A stretch of 7,282 nucleotides of DNA from an uncultured Eubacteriales bacterium (GCA_900556015.1 USNH01000041.1:1-7282), one strand, 5' to 3'; shown: positions 1-6,658, counted from the first letter of the stretch. Made by a program: numbers and translations. The notes: a model not told the origin generated them from the sequence alone.

Positions 1-351
1 CACGGCGCAGTTGGTGGTGATCAGGGGCAGGTACACGCCCAGGGCGGTATACAGGGTGGGGATGTTCTTCTTCAGGAACATTTCCACGAACTGCACCAGG
101 CCGGCGATGACCAGGATGTAGGCCACGGTCTGCATGAACTCCAGGCCCAGGGACACCAGCACCATGTTGATCAGGTAGCAGAACGCGGAGGCCAGGCCCA
201 TAACGAAGGTCACAGCCGCGCCCATGCCGATGGCGGTGTCGATCTTCTTGGACACGCCCAGGAAGGGGCAGATACCCAGGAACTGGGCGAAGATGAAGTT
301 ATTGGTCAGAATAGCGCCAAGAGAGATGGCGAGCAAAGTAGTCACACTCAT
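1..351 (-). CDS. rnfA: RnfA, ion-translocating oxidoreductase subunit A (3' end beyond window)
   Basis: Integral membrane subunit of the Rnf complex, which passes electrons from reduced ferredoxin to NAD+ and pumps Na+ or H+. Only the first 117 codons are present; the family is usually about 190 residues, so roughly the last third lies left of the window. The visible part has hydrophobic helices and family-typical stretches: [21 protein letters not shown] around residues 16-36 and [14 protein letters not shown] at 104-117. Cys28 and Cys115 match the conserved cysteines that, in Rnf/Nqr structures, bind an intramembrane [2Fe-2S] cluster together with the paralogue RnfE. The ATG at 351 lies 3 nt after the rnfE stop, and its ribosome binding site AAAGGAGG (363-370) is inside the rnfE tail, so the two are probably co-translated. 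rnfB would be expected next. Confidence 0.95.
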   Translation of the reverse strand, partial: MSVTTLLAISLGAILTNNFIFAQFLGICPFLGVSKKIDTAIGMGAAVTFVMGLASAFCYLINMVLVSLGLEFMQTVAYILVIAGLVQFVEMFLKKNIPTLYTALGVYLPLITTNCAV

Positions 352-354
352 AGC

Positions 355-1002
355 TTACTTGGCCTCCTTTTTCTTTTCGCTCTTGGCCAGCGCCCACTGC
401 ATGACAGCGATGAGGCAGCCCAGGGTCAGGAAGCCGCCCACAGGCAGCGTCAGGACCTTGATGCCGAACTCCTCGGGGAAGATGGTGATGCCGGGTGCGC
501 TGCCCAGAGCGCCGCCGCCCAGCAGGCCGCCGCCGAACTTGCCGCTGCCGAAGAACTCACGGAACACGCACATCACGATCAGCACCAGCGTGTAGCCGAT
601 GCCCTGGCAGATGCCGTCCACCGCGGAAGCACCGATGCCGTTCTTGGAGGCAAAGCCCTCGGCACGGCCCAGGATGATGCAGTTGACGACGATCAGGGGG
701 ATGAACACGCCCAAGGAGTTGGACAGGGCGGGGACGAACGCCTTCAGCAGCAGATCCACGCAGGTAACGAAGCCGGCGATGACCACGATGTAGCAGGCGA
801 TACGCACTTCATTGGGGATGATCTTACGCAGCAGGGAGATAAAGATGTTGGAAAGGGTCAGGATGATCAGCACGGAGACGCCCATACCCAGGCCGTTGAA
901 GAACGACGTGGTGATGGCCATGGTGGAGCACATACCCAGCACCTGCACCAGCACGGGGTTCTGTGTGATCAGGCCCTCTTTCAGTTGCTTACCGAAATTC
1001 AT
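355..1002 (-). CDS. rnfE: RnfE, ion-translocating oxidoreductase subunit E
   Basis: Membrane subunit of the Rnf complex and paralogue of RnfA, with which it forms an inverted pair in the membrane. The 215 residues are the normal family length and contain about six hydrophobic segments. Diagnostic stretches are NPVLVQVLGMCSTMAIT near residues 15-31 and LGVFIPLIVVNCIILGRAEGFA near 97-118. Cys25 and Cys108 are placed like Cys28 and Cys115 of RnfA and are the likely RnfE ligands of the shared [2Fe-2S] cluster (known from Nqr/Rnf structures, not shown here). The ATG at 1002 is preceded by AGGAGG (1012-1017) with 9-nt spacing, inside an 18-nt gap after rnfG. The C-terminus is Lys/Glu-rich (ending KSEKKKEAK), and its codons also provide the ribosome binding site of rnfA. 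Confidence 0.96.
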   Translation of the reverse strand: MNFGKQLKEGLITQNPVLVQVLGMCSTMAITTSFFNGLGMGVSVLIILTLSNIFISLLRKIIPNEVRIACYIVVIAGFVTCVDLLLKAFVPALSNSLGVFIPLIVVNCIILGRAEGFASKNGIGASAVDGICQGIGYTLVLIVMCVFREFFGSGKFGGGLLGGGALGSAPGITIFPEEFGIKVLTLPVGGFLTLGCLIAVMQWALAKSEKKKEAK

Positions 1003-1020
1003 AATGCAGCTCCTCCTTTC

Positions 1021-1614
1021 TTAGCCCAGCAGCTCGGCAACAGCCAGGGCGGCATTGGCGCCCATGTTGATGCCCTTGGTGGAGACGGTCGCGCCGGAGA
1101 TGGCGGTGATGTTCTTGCCCACCACCAGCGTGCCAGCGCCGCTCATGCCCTGGAACTGATCCAGGACGGGAACGCCGGCGGCGTTGGGCTCGTTGCCCAC
1201 GACCTTCGTGCCGATGCCGGAGGTCTCGGCGTGGCTGACCACGGAGATGCCGGTGATGGCCTTGTCGGCGTCCACGCCCACCATCATGACGATACTGCCC
1301 TGAGAGCCGGAGGCGGAGATCTTCATCACGTAGCCGGCGTCAGCGCCGCCGTTGGTGACGGGATACAGCTCCACCAGCTTGCCGCCCTGGGCGGCTGCGG
1401 CGGCGGTCATGTCGTCGGTGATGTCCAGCTTGTCGCCGAACTCGCTGCCCTCGGGGGCAACGGCGCTCATGGCGATCTTGGTGTTTTCGGCGTCGATAGC
1501 CGCGATCTTGTCGGCGGTGATGTTGTTGACCAGACCCAGCAGGGCGGCCACGACCAGGGAAATGATGGTCAGAGTACCGGCGACCTTGAGAATAAACTTA
1601 CCGGAGATCTTCAT
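1021..1614 (-). CDS. rnfG: RnfG, flavin-carrying subunit of the Rnf complex
   Basis: Extracytoplasmic flavoprotein subunit anchored by one N-terminal helix (about residues 8-30); the remainder is an FMN-binding domain. The 197 residues fit the family. The flavinylation motif SGAT is at 173-176, so Thr176 is the probable site of covalent FMN attachment by an ApbE-type transferase. The family motif HxETxGIG appears as HAETSGIG at 118-125. The motif position that often holds Asp (VDAISGAT) is Thr170 here (ITAISGAT). The middle of the protein (residues 57-77) is rich in acidic residues and Ala. The ATG overlaps the rnfD stop by one base (TAATG) and is served by AAGGAGG at 1625-1631, inside rnfD, so translational coupling is likely. 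Confidence 0.95.
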   Translation of the reverse strand: MKISGKFILKVAGTLTIISLVVAALLGLVNNITADKIAAIDAENTKIAMSAVAPEGSEFGDKLDITDDMTAAAAAQGGKLVELYPVTNGGADAGYVMKISASGSQGSIVMMVGVDADKAITGISVVSHAETSGIGTKVVGNEPNAAGVPVLDQFQGMSGAGTLVVGKNITAISGATVSTKGINMGANAALAVAELLG

Positions 1615-2618
1615 TATTTCGCCGCCTCCTTCTTTTCTTTCTTCACAGCACCGTAGATGGTGGGACGGATGTACTTATCCAGCAGCCAGGTGGTGCAGTT
1701 CATGATCAGGATGGAATAGCAGACGCCCTCGGGATAGGAGCCGAAGCGGCGGATGAAGCAGGTCAGCAGACCGCAGCCGATGCCGAAGATCAGCTGGCCG
1801 GGCTTGGTGACGGGGGAGGTGGCATAGTCGGTTGCCATGAAGATAGCGCCCAGCATCAGGCCGCCGCCGAAGACGTTATACAGCATATACTGCACGTTGT
1901 CCATGCCGGCGGGAGCGGCGATGAGGGTCAGGATGGCCACCGTGCCGATGTACGCCACGGGGATCTGCCAGGAGATGACTTTGCGGATGAGCAGGTAGAT
2001 GCCGCCCACCAGCAGGCACAGGGCGGAGACCTCGCCCAGAGAGCCGCCCACCTTGCCGATGAACATATCGCCGATGGAGTAGTTGCTCATCAGGGTGGTG
2101 AACGCCTCCTCCGTGCCTTCCTTCATGATGGCCATGGGGGTGGCGGCGGAGGTGACATCGGGACGGATCTTGGGGATGGCCCAGGTGGTCATGGCGGTGG
2201 CGTAGCTGGCCAGCAGGAACGCACGGCCCGCCAGGGCGGGGTTCAGGAAGTTGCAGCCGATGCCGCCGTAGAGCTGCTTGACCACAACGATGGAGAAGAA
2301 CGCGCCGATGATGATGACCCACCAGGGCAGGTCAACGGGGCAGACGAAGCTGAGCAGCATACCAGTGACAACGGCGCTCAGGTCGCCCACCATGCAGGAC
2401 TTCTTCATGAGCTTGCGGTAGGCCCACTCGAAGAACACGCAGGACACCACGGACACCAGGGTCAGCACCAGCGCCTTGATGCCGAAGCAGTAAATGCTCC
2501 AGCCCATGGCGGGCAGCAGCGCGATGATCACGTCCAGCATGATGCTGCGGGTATCCTCGTTGGAGCGGATGTGGGGGGAGGAGGACGCGATCAGCTTGAG
2601 ATTCTTGTAATCAGTCAT
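1614..2618 (-). CDS. rnfD: RnfD, flavin-carrying membrane subunit of the Rnf complex
   Basis: Large integral membrane subunit related to NqrB, central to electron transfer and probably to ion translocation. It has 334 residues with about ten hydrophobic segments. Recognisable stretches are SSSPHIRSNEDTRSIMLDVI (12-31), GGIGCNFLNPALAGRAFLLA (118-137), ATDYATSPVT (262-271) and RRFGSYPEGVCYSILIMN (300-317). The probable covalent FMN site is Thr160 in DVTSAATPMA (154-163), where the family commonly has SGAT or TSAT; Ala158 at the variable position is a small change. The ATG at 2618 follows the rnfC stop by 3 nt and uses AAGGAGG at 2627-2633 (8-nt spacing), which lies in the rnfC coding end. The tail (KKEKKEAAK) is charged and encodes the rnfG ribosome binding site. 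Confidence 0.96.
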   Translation of the reverse strand: MTDYKNLKLIASSSPHIRSNEDTRSIMLDVIIALLPAMGWSIYCFGIKALVLTLVSVVSCVFFEWAYRKLMKKSCMVGDLSAVVTGMLLSFVCPVDLPWWVIIIGAFFSIVVVKQLYGGIGCNFLNPALAGRAFLLASYATAMTTWAIPKIRPDVTSAATPMAIMKEGTEEAFTTLMSNYSIGDMFIGKVGGSLGEVSALCLLVGGIYLLIRKVISWQIPVAYIGTVAILTLIAAPAGMDNVQYMLYNVFGGGLMLGAIFMATDYATSPVTKPGQLIFGIGCGLLTCFIRRFGSYPEGVCYSILIMNCTTWLLDKYIRPTIYGAVKKEKKEAAK

Positions 2619-2621
2619 GGT

Positions 2622-3995
2622 TTACGCCTCCTTCTTTTCGGCAGCGGCCTTAGCCTCGGCCTCCGCCTTGGCCTTGGCGGCCATTCTCGCGTTGTTGACC
2701 TCCTGCTTGCCCAGGCGGAAAGCGTGGGTCAGCGGCAGGCGGGCGGGACAGGTGTAGGTGCACGCGCCGCACTCGATGCAGTCCATGCCGTGCAGCACGT
2801 TCTGCCAGGTGTCCACGTCGCCCTTCATCAGGTACTTATACATAAAGACAGGCTCGAGACGGATGGGGCAGACACCCACGCACTTGCCGCAGCGGATGCA
2901 CTGGGGATCTTCCACATACTGCTCTTCCTTGTCGGCGAAGGCCAGCATCGCGCCGGTGCCCTTGCCCACGGTGACATCCACGTCGTACTGGGCCAGGCCC
3001 ATCATCGGGCCGCCCATGATGAGCTTGTACGTCTCGTCCTTCAGGCCGCCGCAAGCGTCGAACAGCTTGGTGATGGGCGTGCCGATGGGGCACTCGATGT
3101 TCTTGGGATCGATAACGCCGGAGCCGGAGACGGTGACGATCTTGCTGACCACGGGCATACCCTCGTACACAGCGCGGTAGATGGCGCAGGTGGTGTTCAG
3201 GTTGAAGATGCAGCAGCCCGCGTCGGCAGGCAGCTTGCCGCTGGGGACCTGACGGCCAGACACGGCCTGGACCAGCTGCTTTTCAGCGCCCTGGGGATAG
3301 CGGGTGTGCAGGACCTCCACCACCACGGGGGCGTTGAGCTCGGCGATGGTCTTGTTCAGCACGTCGGCAGCGTTCTGCTTGTTGGCCTCGATGCCGATGT
3401 AGACCTTGTCCACGCCGAAGCACTTGGCCAGCAGGGTCGCGCCCTTGATGACCTGCTCAGGACGCTCCAGGCAGGTGCGGTGGTCGCCGGTGATGTACGG
3501 CTCGCACTCCGCGGCGTTGATGATCACGTAGTCCACCTTGCCAAGGCCGGAGGAGATCTTGACGTGGGTGGGGAACGTAGCGCCGCCCTGGCCCACGATG
3601 CCGGCGTTCTTCACGATCTCCACCAGCTGCTCGGGAGTCAGGCTGTCGGGGTCAGCCACGGGCTTGACCTCCTCGGACACCGTGTCCTGGAAGTCGTTTT
3701 CGATGACCACGGACATCATCTTGCCGCCCATGTTGAAGGGGCGGGGCTCCACAGCCTTGACCGTACCGGATACGGAGGCGTGGATGGGTGCGGAAACAAA
3801 TCCGCCGGGTTCGCCGATCCTCTGTCCAATTTTAACCTTGTCGCCCACCGCAACGATAGGCTTGCAAGGCGCACCGATGTGCATAGACATGGGAATGACC
3901 ACCTCAGCCGGCGCTGCCAGCTTTTCGATGGCCTTTTCATTGGTTGCGGCCTTCATGTCGTTGGGATGAACGCCGCCAAAGAATGCTTGTGCCAT
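2622..3995 (-). CDS. rnfC: RnfC, NADH-binding Fe-S subunit of the Rnf complex
   Basis: Peripheral cytoplasmic subunit that reduces NAD+ with electrons from ferredoxin arriving through the complex. Using the ATG at 3995 it has 457 residues. Domains in order: an RnfC N-terminal and lipoyl-like region (about 30-85, with VGDKVKIGQRIG and PIHASVSGTVKAVE); an NADH/FMN-binding domain related to NuoF, with GIVGQGGATFPTHVK (132-146) and NAAECEPY (160-167); an SLBB-like region (about 275-310); then two [4Fe-4S] motifs, CxxCxxCxxxCP with Cys366/369/372/376 and Cys406/409/412/416. The last 30 residues are an Ala/Lys/Glu-rich, probably helical tail. It is the first gene of the operon. An in-frame GTG at 4004 would add three residues, but it sits inside the GAGGTGA ribosome binding site, so the ATG is preferred. 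Confidence 0.95.
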   Translation of the reverse strand: MAQAFFGGVHPNDMKAATNEKAIEKLAAPAEVVIPMSMHIGAPCKPIVAVGDKVKIGQRIGEPGGFVSAPIHASVSGTVKAVEPRPFNMGGKMMSVVIENDFQDTVSEEVKPVADPDSLTPEQLVEIVKNAGIVGQGGATFPTHVKISSGLGKVDYVIINAAECEPYITGDHRTCLERPEQVIKGATLLAKCFGVDKVYIGIEANKQNAADVLNKTIAELNAPVVVEVLHTRYPQGAEKQLVQAVSGRQVPSGKLPADAGCCIFNLNTTCAIYRAVYEGMPVVSKIVTVSGSGVIDPKNIECPIGTPITKLFDACGGLKDETYKLIMGGPMMGLAQYDVDVTVGKGTGAMLAFADKEEQYVEDPQCIRCGKCVGVCPIRLEPVFMYKYLMKGDVDTWQNVLHGMDCIECGACTYTCPARLPLTHAFRLGKQEVNNARMAAKAKAEAEAKAAAEKKEA

Positions 3996-4000
3996 TGTCT

Positions 4001-4007
4001 TCACCTC
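4001..4007 (-). promoter_or_regulatory. Ribosome binding site that decides the rnfC start
   Basis: The minus strand reads GAGGTGA and then ATG at 3995, leaving 5 nt between them, a normal Shine-Dalgarno arrangement. The upstream in-frame GTG (4004-4002) is part of this element and has no good ribosome binding site of its own. ATG 3995 is therefore the likely start. Confidence 0.75.
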
Positions 4008-4019
4008 ATCTTACTACCG

Positions 4020-4036
4020 GGTGGCGCTATGCCACC
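4020..4036 (-). promoter_or_regulatory. Inverted repeat in the rnf leader
   Basis: A perfect 6-bp inverted repeat, GGTGGC / GCCACC, with a 5-nt loop lies just downstream of the predicted rnf transcription start and about 25 nt before the rnfC ATG. There is no T-run on either side, so it is not an intrinsic terminator. It could be a leader hairpin that protects the mRNA, or an operator. No regulator can be named from the sequence. Confidence 0.4.
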
Positions 4037-4049
4037 GCATACTATTTAG

Positions 4050-4078
4050 ATATTACAACAAAACTTTTCTCTTGTCCA
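4050..4078 (-). promoter_or_regulatory. Predicted sigma-A promoter of the rnf operon
   Basis: On the minus strand, TGGACA (4078-4073, five of six matches to TTGACA) and TAATAT (4055-4050, four of six matches to TATAAT) are separated by exactly 17 bp in an AT-rich patch. Transcription would start near 4043 and give a leader of about 48 nt before rnfC. This is the best-scoring pair seen by eye upstream of rnfC; no start site has been measured. Confidence 0.55.
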
Positions 4079-4191
4079 GTCCCGATACGCCATTTCTCCC
4101 GGTTTTTTGCCTTTTTTGTCGTCCGCTTAACCGCGTATTCTCCCGATTTTGCCCAGTCCGTCCACTTTTTCCCGGCGGAGCGGCCTGCCGC
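4079..4191. other. Pyrimidine-rich spacer between divergent promoters
   Basis: This spacer is strongly C/T-biased on the plus strand and holds several copies of a TCTCCCG-like word: TTTCTCCCGG at 4093-4102, ATTCTCCCGA at 4137-4146, and a looser TTTTTCCCGG at 4166-4175. The first two are each followed by a T-run and GCC, giving an imperfect direct repeat about 44 bp apart. No convincing gene is seen; short open frames across it lack good start signals and family resemblance. Confidence 0.4.
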
Positions 4192-4220
4192 TTGTATTTT
4201 TCGCCGCTGTATGGTAGACT
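4192..4220 (+). promoter_or_regulatory. Predicted extended -10 promoter of the DUF975 gene
   Basis: TTGTAT (4192-4197) and TAGACT (4215-4220) are 17 bp apart, and the -10 box is preceded by TGG, giving the extended -10 form TGnTAnnnT. Transcription would start near 4227, with a leader of about 48 nt. The -35 box is weak (three of six matches), which is usual for extended -10 promoters. Confidence 0.5.
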
Positions 4221-4274
4221 ATTTCCACAGGCGGGAGGAAATGACAACGCCCCCGCGAGAAAGGAAAGATCGCT

Positions 4275-5051
4275 ATGCTTGACCGCGTACAATTAAAATT
4301 AGAAGCCCGGGAGGTGGTGCGCTCGGCGAAGGTGTCCGCCTACCTGTTCACCCTGCTGGTCCTGGTGCTGACGCTCATCCTGAACGGCGCAAGCGACTAC
4401 ATGACCATGGACGATATGTGGGCGTATGACTACTCCCTGCGTACCGGGCTCGACCTGAGCTTCCTGGCGCTGCACCCGTCCTATCCCACCATCCTGGTGC
4501 TGTTCGTGTCCGTGGTGGCGTCGCTGACCTGCACCGTGCTGGGCGCAGGCGAGGTGCTGTACCACCTGGGCGTGCGCCGGGGAGAGGAGATGCCCTACAC
4601 CACGCTGTTCGATGGGTTCTCCTTCGCCGGGAAGATCATCCTGCTGTCCATCGTGCAGTACATCTTCATTTTCCTGTGGTCGCTGCTGTTCATCGTGCCG
4701 GGCATCATCGCCGCGTACCGCTACCGCTTCGCGCTGTATAACCTGTGCGAAAACCCGGAGATGGGCGTGATGGAGGCGCTGAACATGAGCAAGGCCCAGA
4801 CCCTGGGCTTCAAGGGTCAGCTGTTCGTGCTGGATCTGAGCTTCATCGGCTGGTATCTGCTCAGCGGCCTGACGGCGGGCATCCTGCTGATCTGGCTCGC
4901 GCCCTATCGGATGCAGACGGACATGGGCTACTTCCGGCAGATCAAGAACATCAAGGGCATCGGGTACTTCCCGGAGCAGCCCCACCCGGAGGATGACGGC
5001 ACGTTCCACCCCAACGATCCCTTCGGCGGGGCGGACAACTCCCAGTGCTGA
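4275..5051 (+). CDS. DUF975 family integral membrane protein
   Basis: Membrane protein of unknown function, assigned to the DUF975 family common in Firmicutes. It has 258 residues and four main hydrophobic segments at about 21-38, 72-97, 118-146 and 182-209. Family-like stretches are VPGIIAAYRYRFALYNL (141-157) followed by ENPEMGVMEALNMSK (159-173), then LDLSFIGWYLLSGLTAGI (186-203) and a closing APYRMQTDMGYF (209-220). The C-terminus (about 228-258) is polar, Pro/Asp-rich and probably cytosolic. The ATG at 4275 follows AGAAAGGA with about 9-nt spacing. It is divergent from rnf and followed at once by its own terminator, so it appears to be a single-gene unit; nothing visible ties its job to Rnf. 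The substrate or role is not known. Confidence 0.85.
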   Translation: MLDRVQLKLEAREVVRSAKVSAYLFTLLVLVLTLILNGASDYMTMDDMWAYDYSLRTGLDLSFLALHPSYPTILVLFVSVVASLTCTVLGAGEVLYHLGVRRGEEMPYTTLFDGFSFAGKIILLSIVQYIFIFLWSLLFIVPGIIAAYRYRFALYNLCENPEMGVMEALNMSKAQTLGFKGQLFVLDLSFIGWYLLSGLTAGILLIWLAPYRMQTDMGYFRQIKNIKGIGYFPEQPHPEDDGTFHPNDPFGGADNSQC

Positions 5052-5069
5052 TGTCCTTCAGGCACGGAC

Positions 5070-5102
5070 AAAGGGACGGCGCTCTCGCGCCGTCCCTTTT
5101 TT
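5070..5102 (+). terminator. Rho-independent terminator after the DUF975 gene
   Basis: A 13-bp perfect stem (arms 5070-5082 and 5087-5099, core GGGACGGCGC / GCGCCGTCCC) with a TCTC loop runs directly into a T-run ending at 5102. It starts 18 nt after the stop codon. The outer AAA/TTT pairs also give an A-run on the other side, but no minus-strand gene reads into it. Confidence 0.93.
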
Positions 5103-5196
5103 GTTGCTTCCGTACAAATGCACAAATTTCTTGTCATAACGTGTGCTTCTCATAGCGCTAATAACCATTAAAATTTCGTCTTGATGCATTTTTTAC

Positions 5197-5225
5197 TTGA
5201 AGTTAATTTTTTAACGTAGTACACT
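5197..5225 (+). promoter_or_regulatory. Predicted sigma-A promoter of atoE
   Basis: TTGAAG (5197-5202) and TACACT (5220-5225), each with four of six consensus matches, are separated by exactly 17 bp and preceded by an AT-rich stretch (about 5150-5196) that could act as an UP element. Transcription would start near 5232, giving a leader of about 80 nt. The spacer holds the Rex-like palindrome described separately. Confidence 0.55.
5200..5217. promoter_or_regulatory. Rex-like operator inside the atoE promoter
   Basis: A perfect palindrome GTTAA-TTTT-TTAAC (5202-5215) fills most of the spacer between the predicted -35 and -10 boxes. The known Rex box of Clostridia is close to TTGTTAA-N4-TTAACAA. 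The ten inner specified bases match exactly; the outer four (AA on the left, GT on the right) do not. Rex is a repressor released by a high NADH/NAD+ ratio, and a site here would block RNA polymerase. Binding is an inference, and part of the palindrome could arise by chance in AT-rich DNA. Confidence 0.45.
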
Positions 5226-5244
5226 GGCGTTACCCGGACACCGA

Positions 5245-5261
5245 CCGGCGTAGCGCGCCGG
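5245..5261 (+). promoter_or_regulatory. GC-rich hairpin in the atoE leader
   Basis: CCGGCG (5245-5250) and CGCCGG (5256-5261) form a 6-bp GC-only stem with a 5-nt loop, in the predicted 5' leader about 50 nt before the GTG start. No T-run follows, so it is not a terminator. It may stabilise the transcript or be incidental; no riboswitch class is recognised. Confidence 0.35.
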
Positions 5262-5311
5262 CCAGGCCCTCATCCCTGTCAAAAATACGTGTTGTTAAGG
5301 AGAGTGTCGCT

Positions 5312-6658
5312 GTGTTCAAAAAATTCACCAACGGCTGCGTGCGCGTAGTCAACAGATGGCTTCCGGATGCGTTCCTATTCGCCATCATCCTGACCCTGGT
5401 CGTATTCGTTGGCGCGATGTGCGCCACCGGCATGGGCCCCATCGAGATCATCGCCAAGTGGGGCGATCAGAAGGGCGGCTTTTGGAATCTGCTGGCCTTC
5501 TCCATGCAGATGGCCCTGGTGCTGGTCTTCGGCTCTGCCATGGCCTCCGCCAAGCCCTGCAAGAAGGCGCTGCGGGCCGTGGCCGGTCTGTGCCACAACG
5601 ACAAGCAGGCCATCCTGGTCACCACCTTCGTGTCTACCCTCTGCTGCTGGCTGAACTGGGGCTTCGGCCTGGTCATCGGCGCGCTGCTGGCCAAGGAGGT
5701 CGTGCGCCGTGTGCCCACCGTGGACTATCCTCTGCTCATCGCCTCCGCCTACTCCGGCTTCGTCATCTGGCACGCCGGTCTGTCCGGCTCGATCCCCCTG
5801 GACCTGGTGGCCGGCAAGGCCTTCGGCGATGTGACGTATCAGGCACCCATCACCGACACCGTGTTCCACCCCATGAACCTGATCATGTGCGGCGTGATCC
5901 TGGTGCTGATGCCCTTCATCAACTATGCCATGCACCCCGACAAGGACCACACCATCACCGTGAACCCCGCCCTGCTGGTGGATGAGGAGGAGCGTACTTA
6001 TGTGACGGATACCCCCGCTGAGAAGCTGGAGCACTCCAAGATCCTGTGGATCATCACCGTGGTGTTCGGCTTTATCTACATCGTGTACTACTTCGTGCAG
6101 AACGGCTTCACCCTGGGCCTGAACATCGTGAACATGATCTTCCTGTTCCTGGGCCTGCTGCTCCACGGCGACTTGCGCCGCTATGTGGACGCCATCGGCG
6201 ATGCGGCTGCCGGTGCTGCCGGCATCCTGTTGCAGTTCCCGTTCTATGCCGGTATCATGGGCATGATGGTGGCCGCCAACGACCAGGGCGTGTCCCTGGC
6301 GGGCGTTATCTCCCAGTTCTTCGTGAACATCTCCACCAACGTGACATTCCCCATGCTGTCCTTCCTGGCTGCCGGTATCGTCAACTTCTTCGTCCCCTCC
6401 GGCGGCGGCCAGTGGGCCGTGCAGGGCCCCATCATGATGCCCGCCGGCATGGAGATGGGCATCGAGAATGGCCGTACCGCCATGGCCATCGCCTGGGGCG
6501 ACCAGTGGACCAACATGATCCAGCCGTTCTGGGCGCTGCCTGCACTGGGCATCGCCAAGCTCTCCGCCCGCGACATCATGGGCTACCTGGTGGTGGTCCT
6601 GCTGTTCACCGGCGTGGTGGCCTGCCTGGGCTTCCTGGGCTGGGCGCTGTTCTTCTAA
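5312..6658 (+). CDS. atoE: AtoE-family short-chain fatty acid transporter
   Basis: Multi-pass membrane carrier of the SCFA transporter family, typified by Escherichia coli AtoE, which is associated with short-chain fatty acid (acetoacetate/butyrate) uptake. It has 448 residues against about 440 in E. coli and resembles it throughout. Landmarks are RWLPDAFLFAIILTL (15-29), GFWNLLAFSMQMAL (56-69), NWGFGLVIGALLAKEVVRRV (115-134), DYPLLIASAYSGF (138-150), GILLQFPFYAGI (304-315), PSGGGQWAVQGP (362-373) and GDQWTNMIQPFWALPAL (396-412). About 10-12 hydrophobic segments are visible, with a polar loop at 208-243. The start is GTG at 5312, backed by AAGGAG (5297-5302) at 9-nt spacing. It is monocistronic, between two terminators. 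Direction of transport and substrate are not shown by sequence; in a fermenter it could export butyrate or import acetate. Confidence 0.92.
   Translation: MFKKFTNGCVRVVNRWLPDAFLFAIILTLVVFVGAMCATGMGPIEIIAKWGDQKGGFWNLLAFSMQMALVLVFGSAMASAKPCKKALRAVAGLCHNDKQAILVTTFVSTLCCWLNWGFGLVIGALLAKEVVRRVPTVDYPLLIASAYSGFVIWHAGLSGSIPLDLVAGKAFGDVTYQAPITDTVFHPMNLIMCGVILVLMPFINYAMHPDKDHTITVNPALLVDEEERTYVTDTPAEKLEHSKILWIITVVFGFIYIVYYFVQNGFTLGLNIVNMIFLFLGLLLHGDLRRYVDAIGDAAAGAAGILLQFPFYAGIMGMMVAANDQGVSLAGVISQFFVNISTNVTFPMLSFLAAGIVNFFVPSGGGQWAVQGPIMMPAGMEMGIENGRTAMAIAWGDQWTNMIQPFWALPALGIAKLSARDIMGYLVVVLLFTGVVACLGFLGWALFF

Noticed and set aside
2571..4049. Long plus-strand open frame opposite rnfC
   Set aside because: It is rich in His, Gly, Val and Asp with no recognisable domain, and mirrors rnfC, whose Fe-S and NADH motifs are unmistakable. 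GC-rich DNA commonly leaves the opposite strand open.
4046..4064. Possible Rex box in the rnf promoter (TTGTTG near the -10)
   Set aside because: Only a few positions agree with TTGTTAA-N4-TTAACAA and the two halves are not palindromic, so it does not support Rex control of rnf.
4053..4292. 79-codon minus-strand open frame in the divergent spacer
   Set aside because: It overlaps both predicted promoters and the DUF975 start, has no clear ribosome binding site, and its Lys/Arg/Gly/Ser-rich product resembles no known family.
5292..5298. TTGTTAA just before the atoE ribosome binding site, resembling a Rex half-site
   Set aside because: The second half TTAACAA is absent at the required distance, and the AAGGAG of the ribosome binding site explains part of the sequence.
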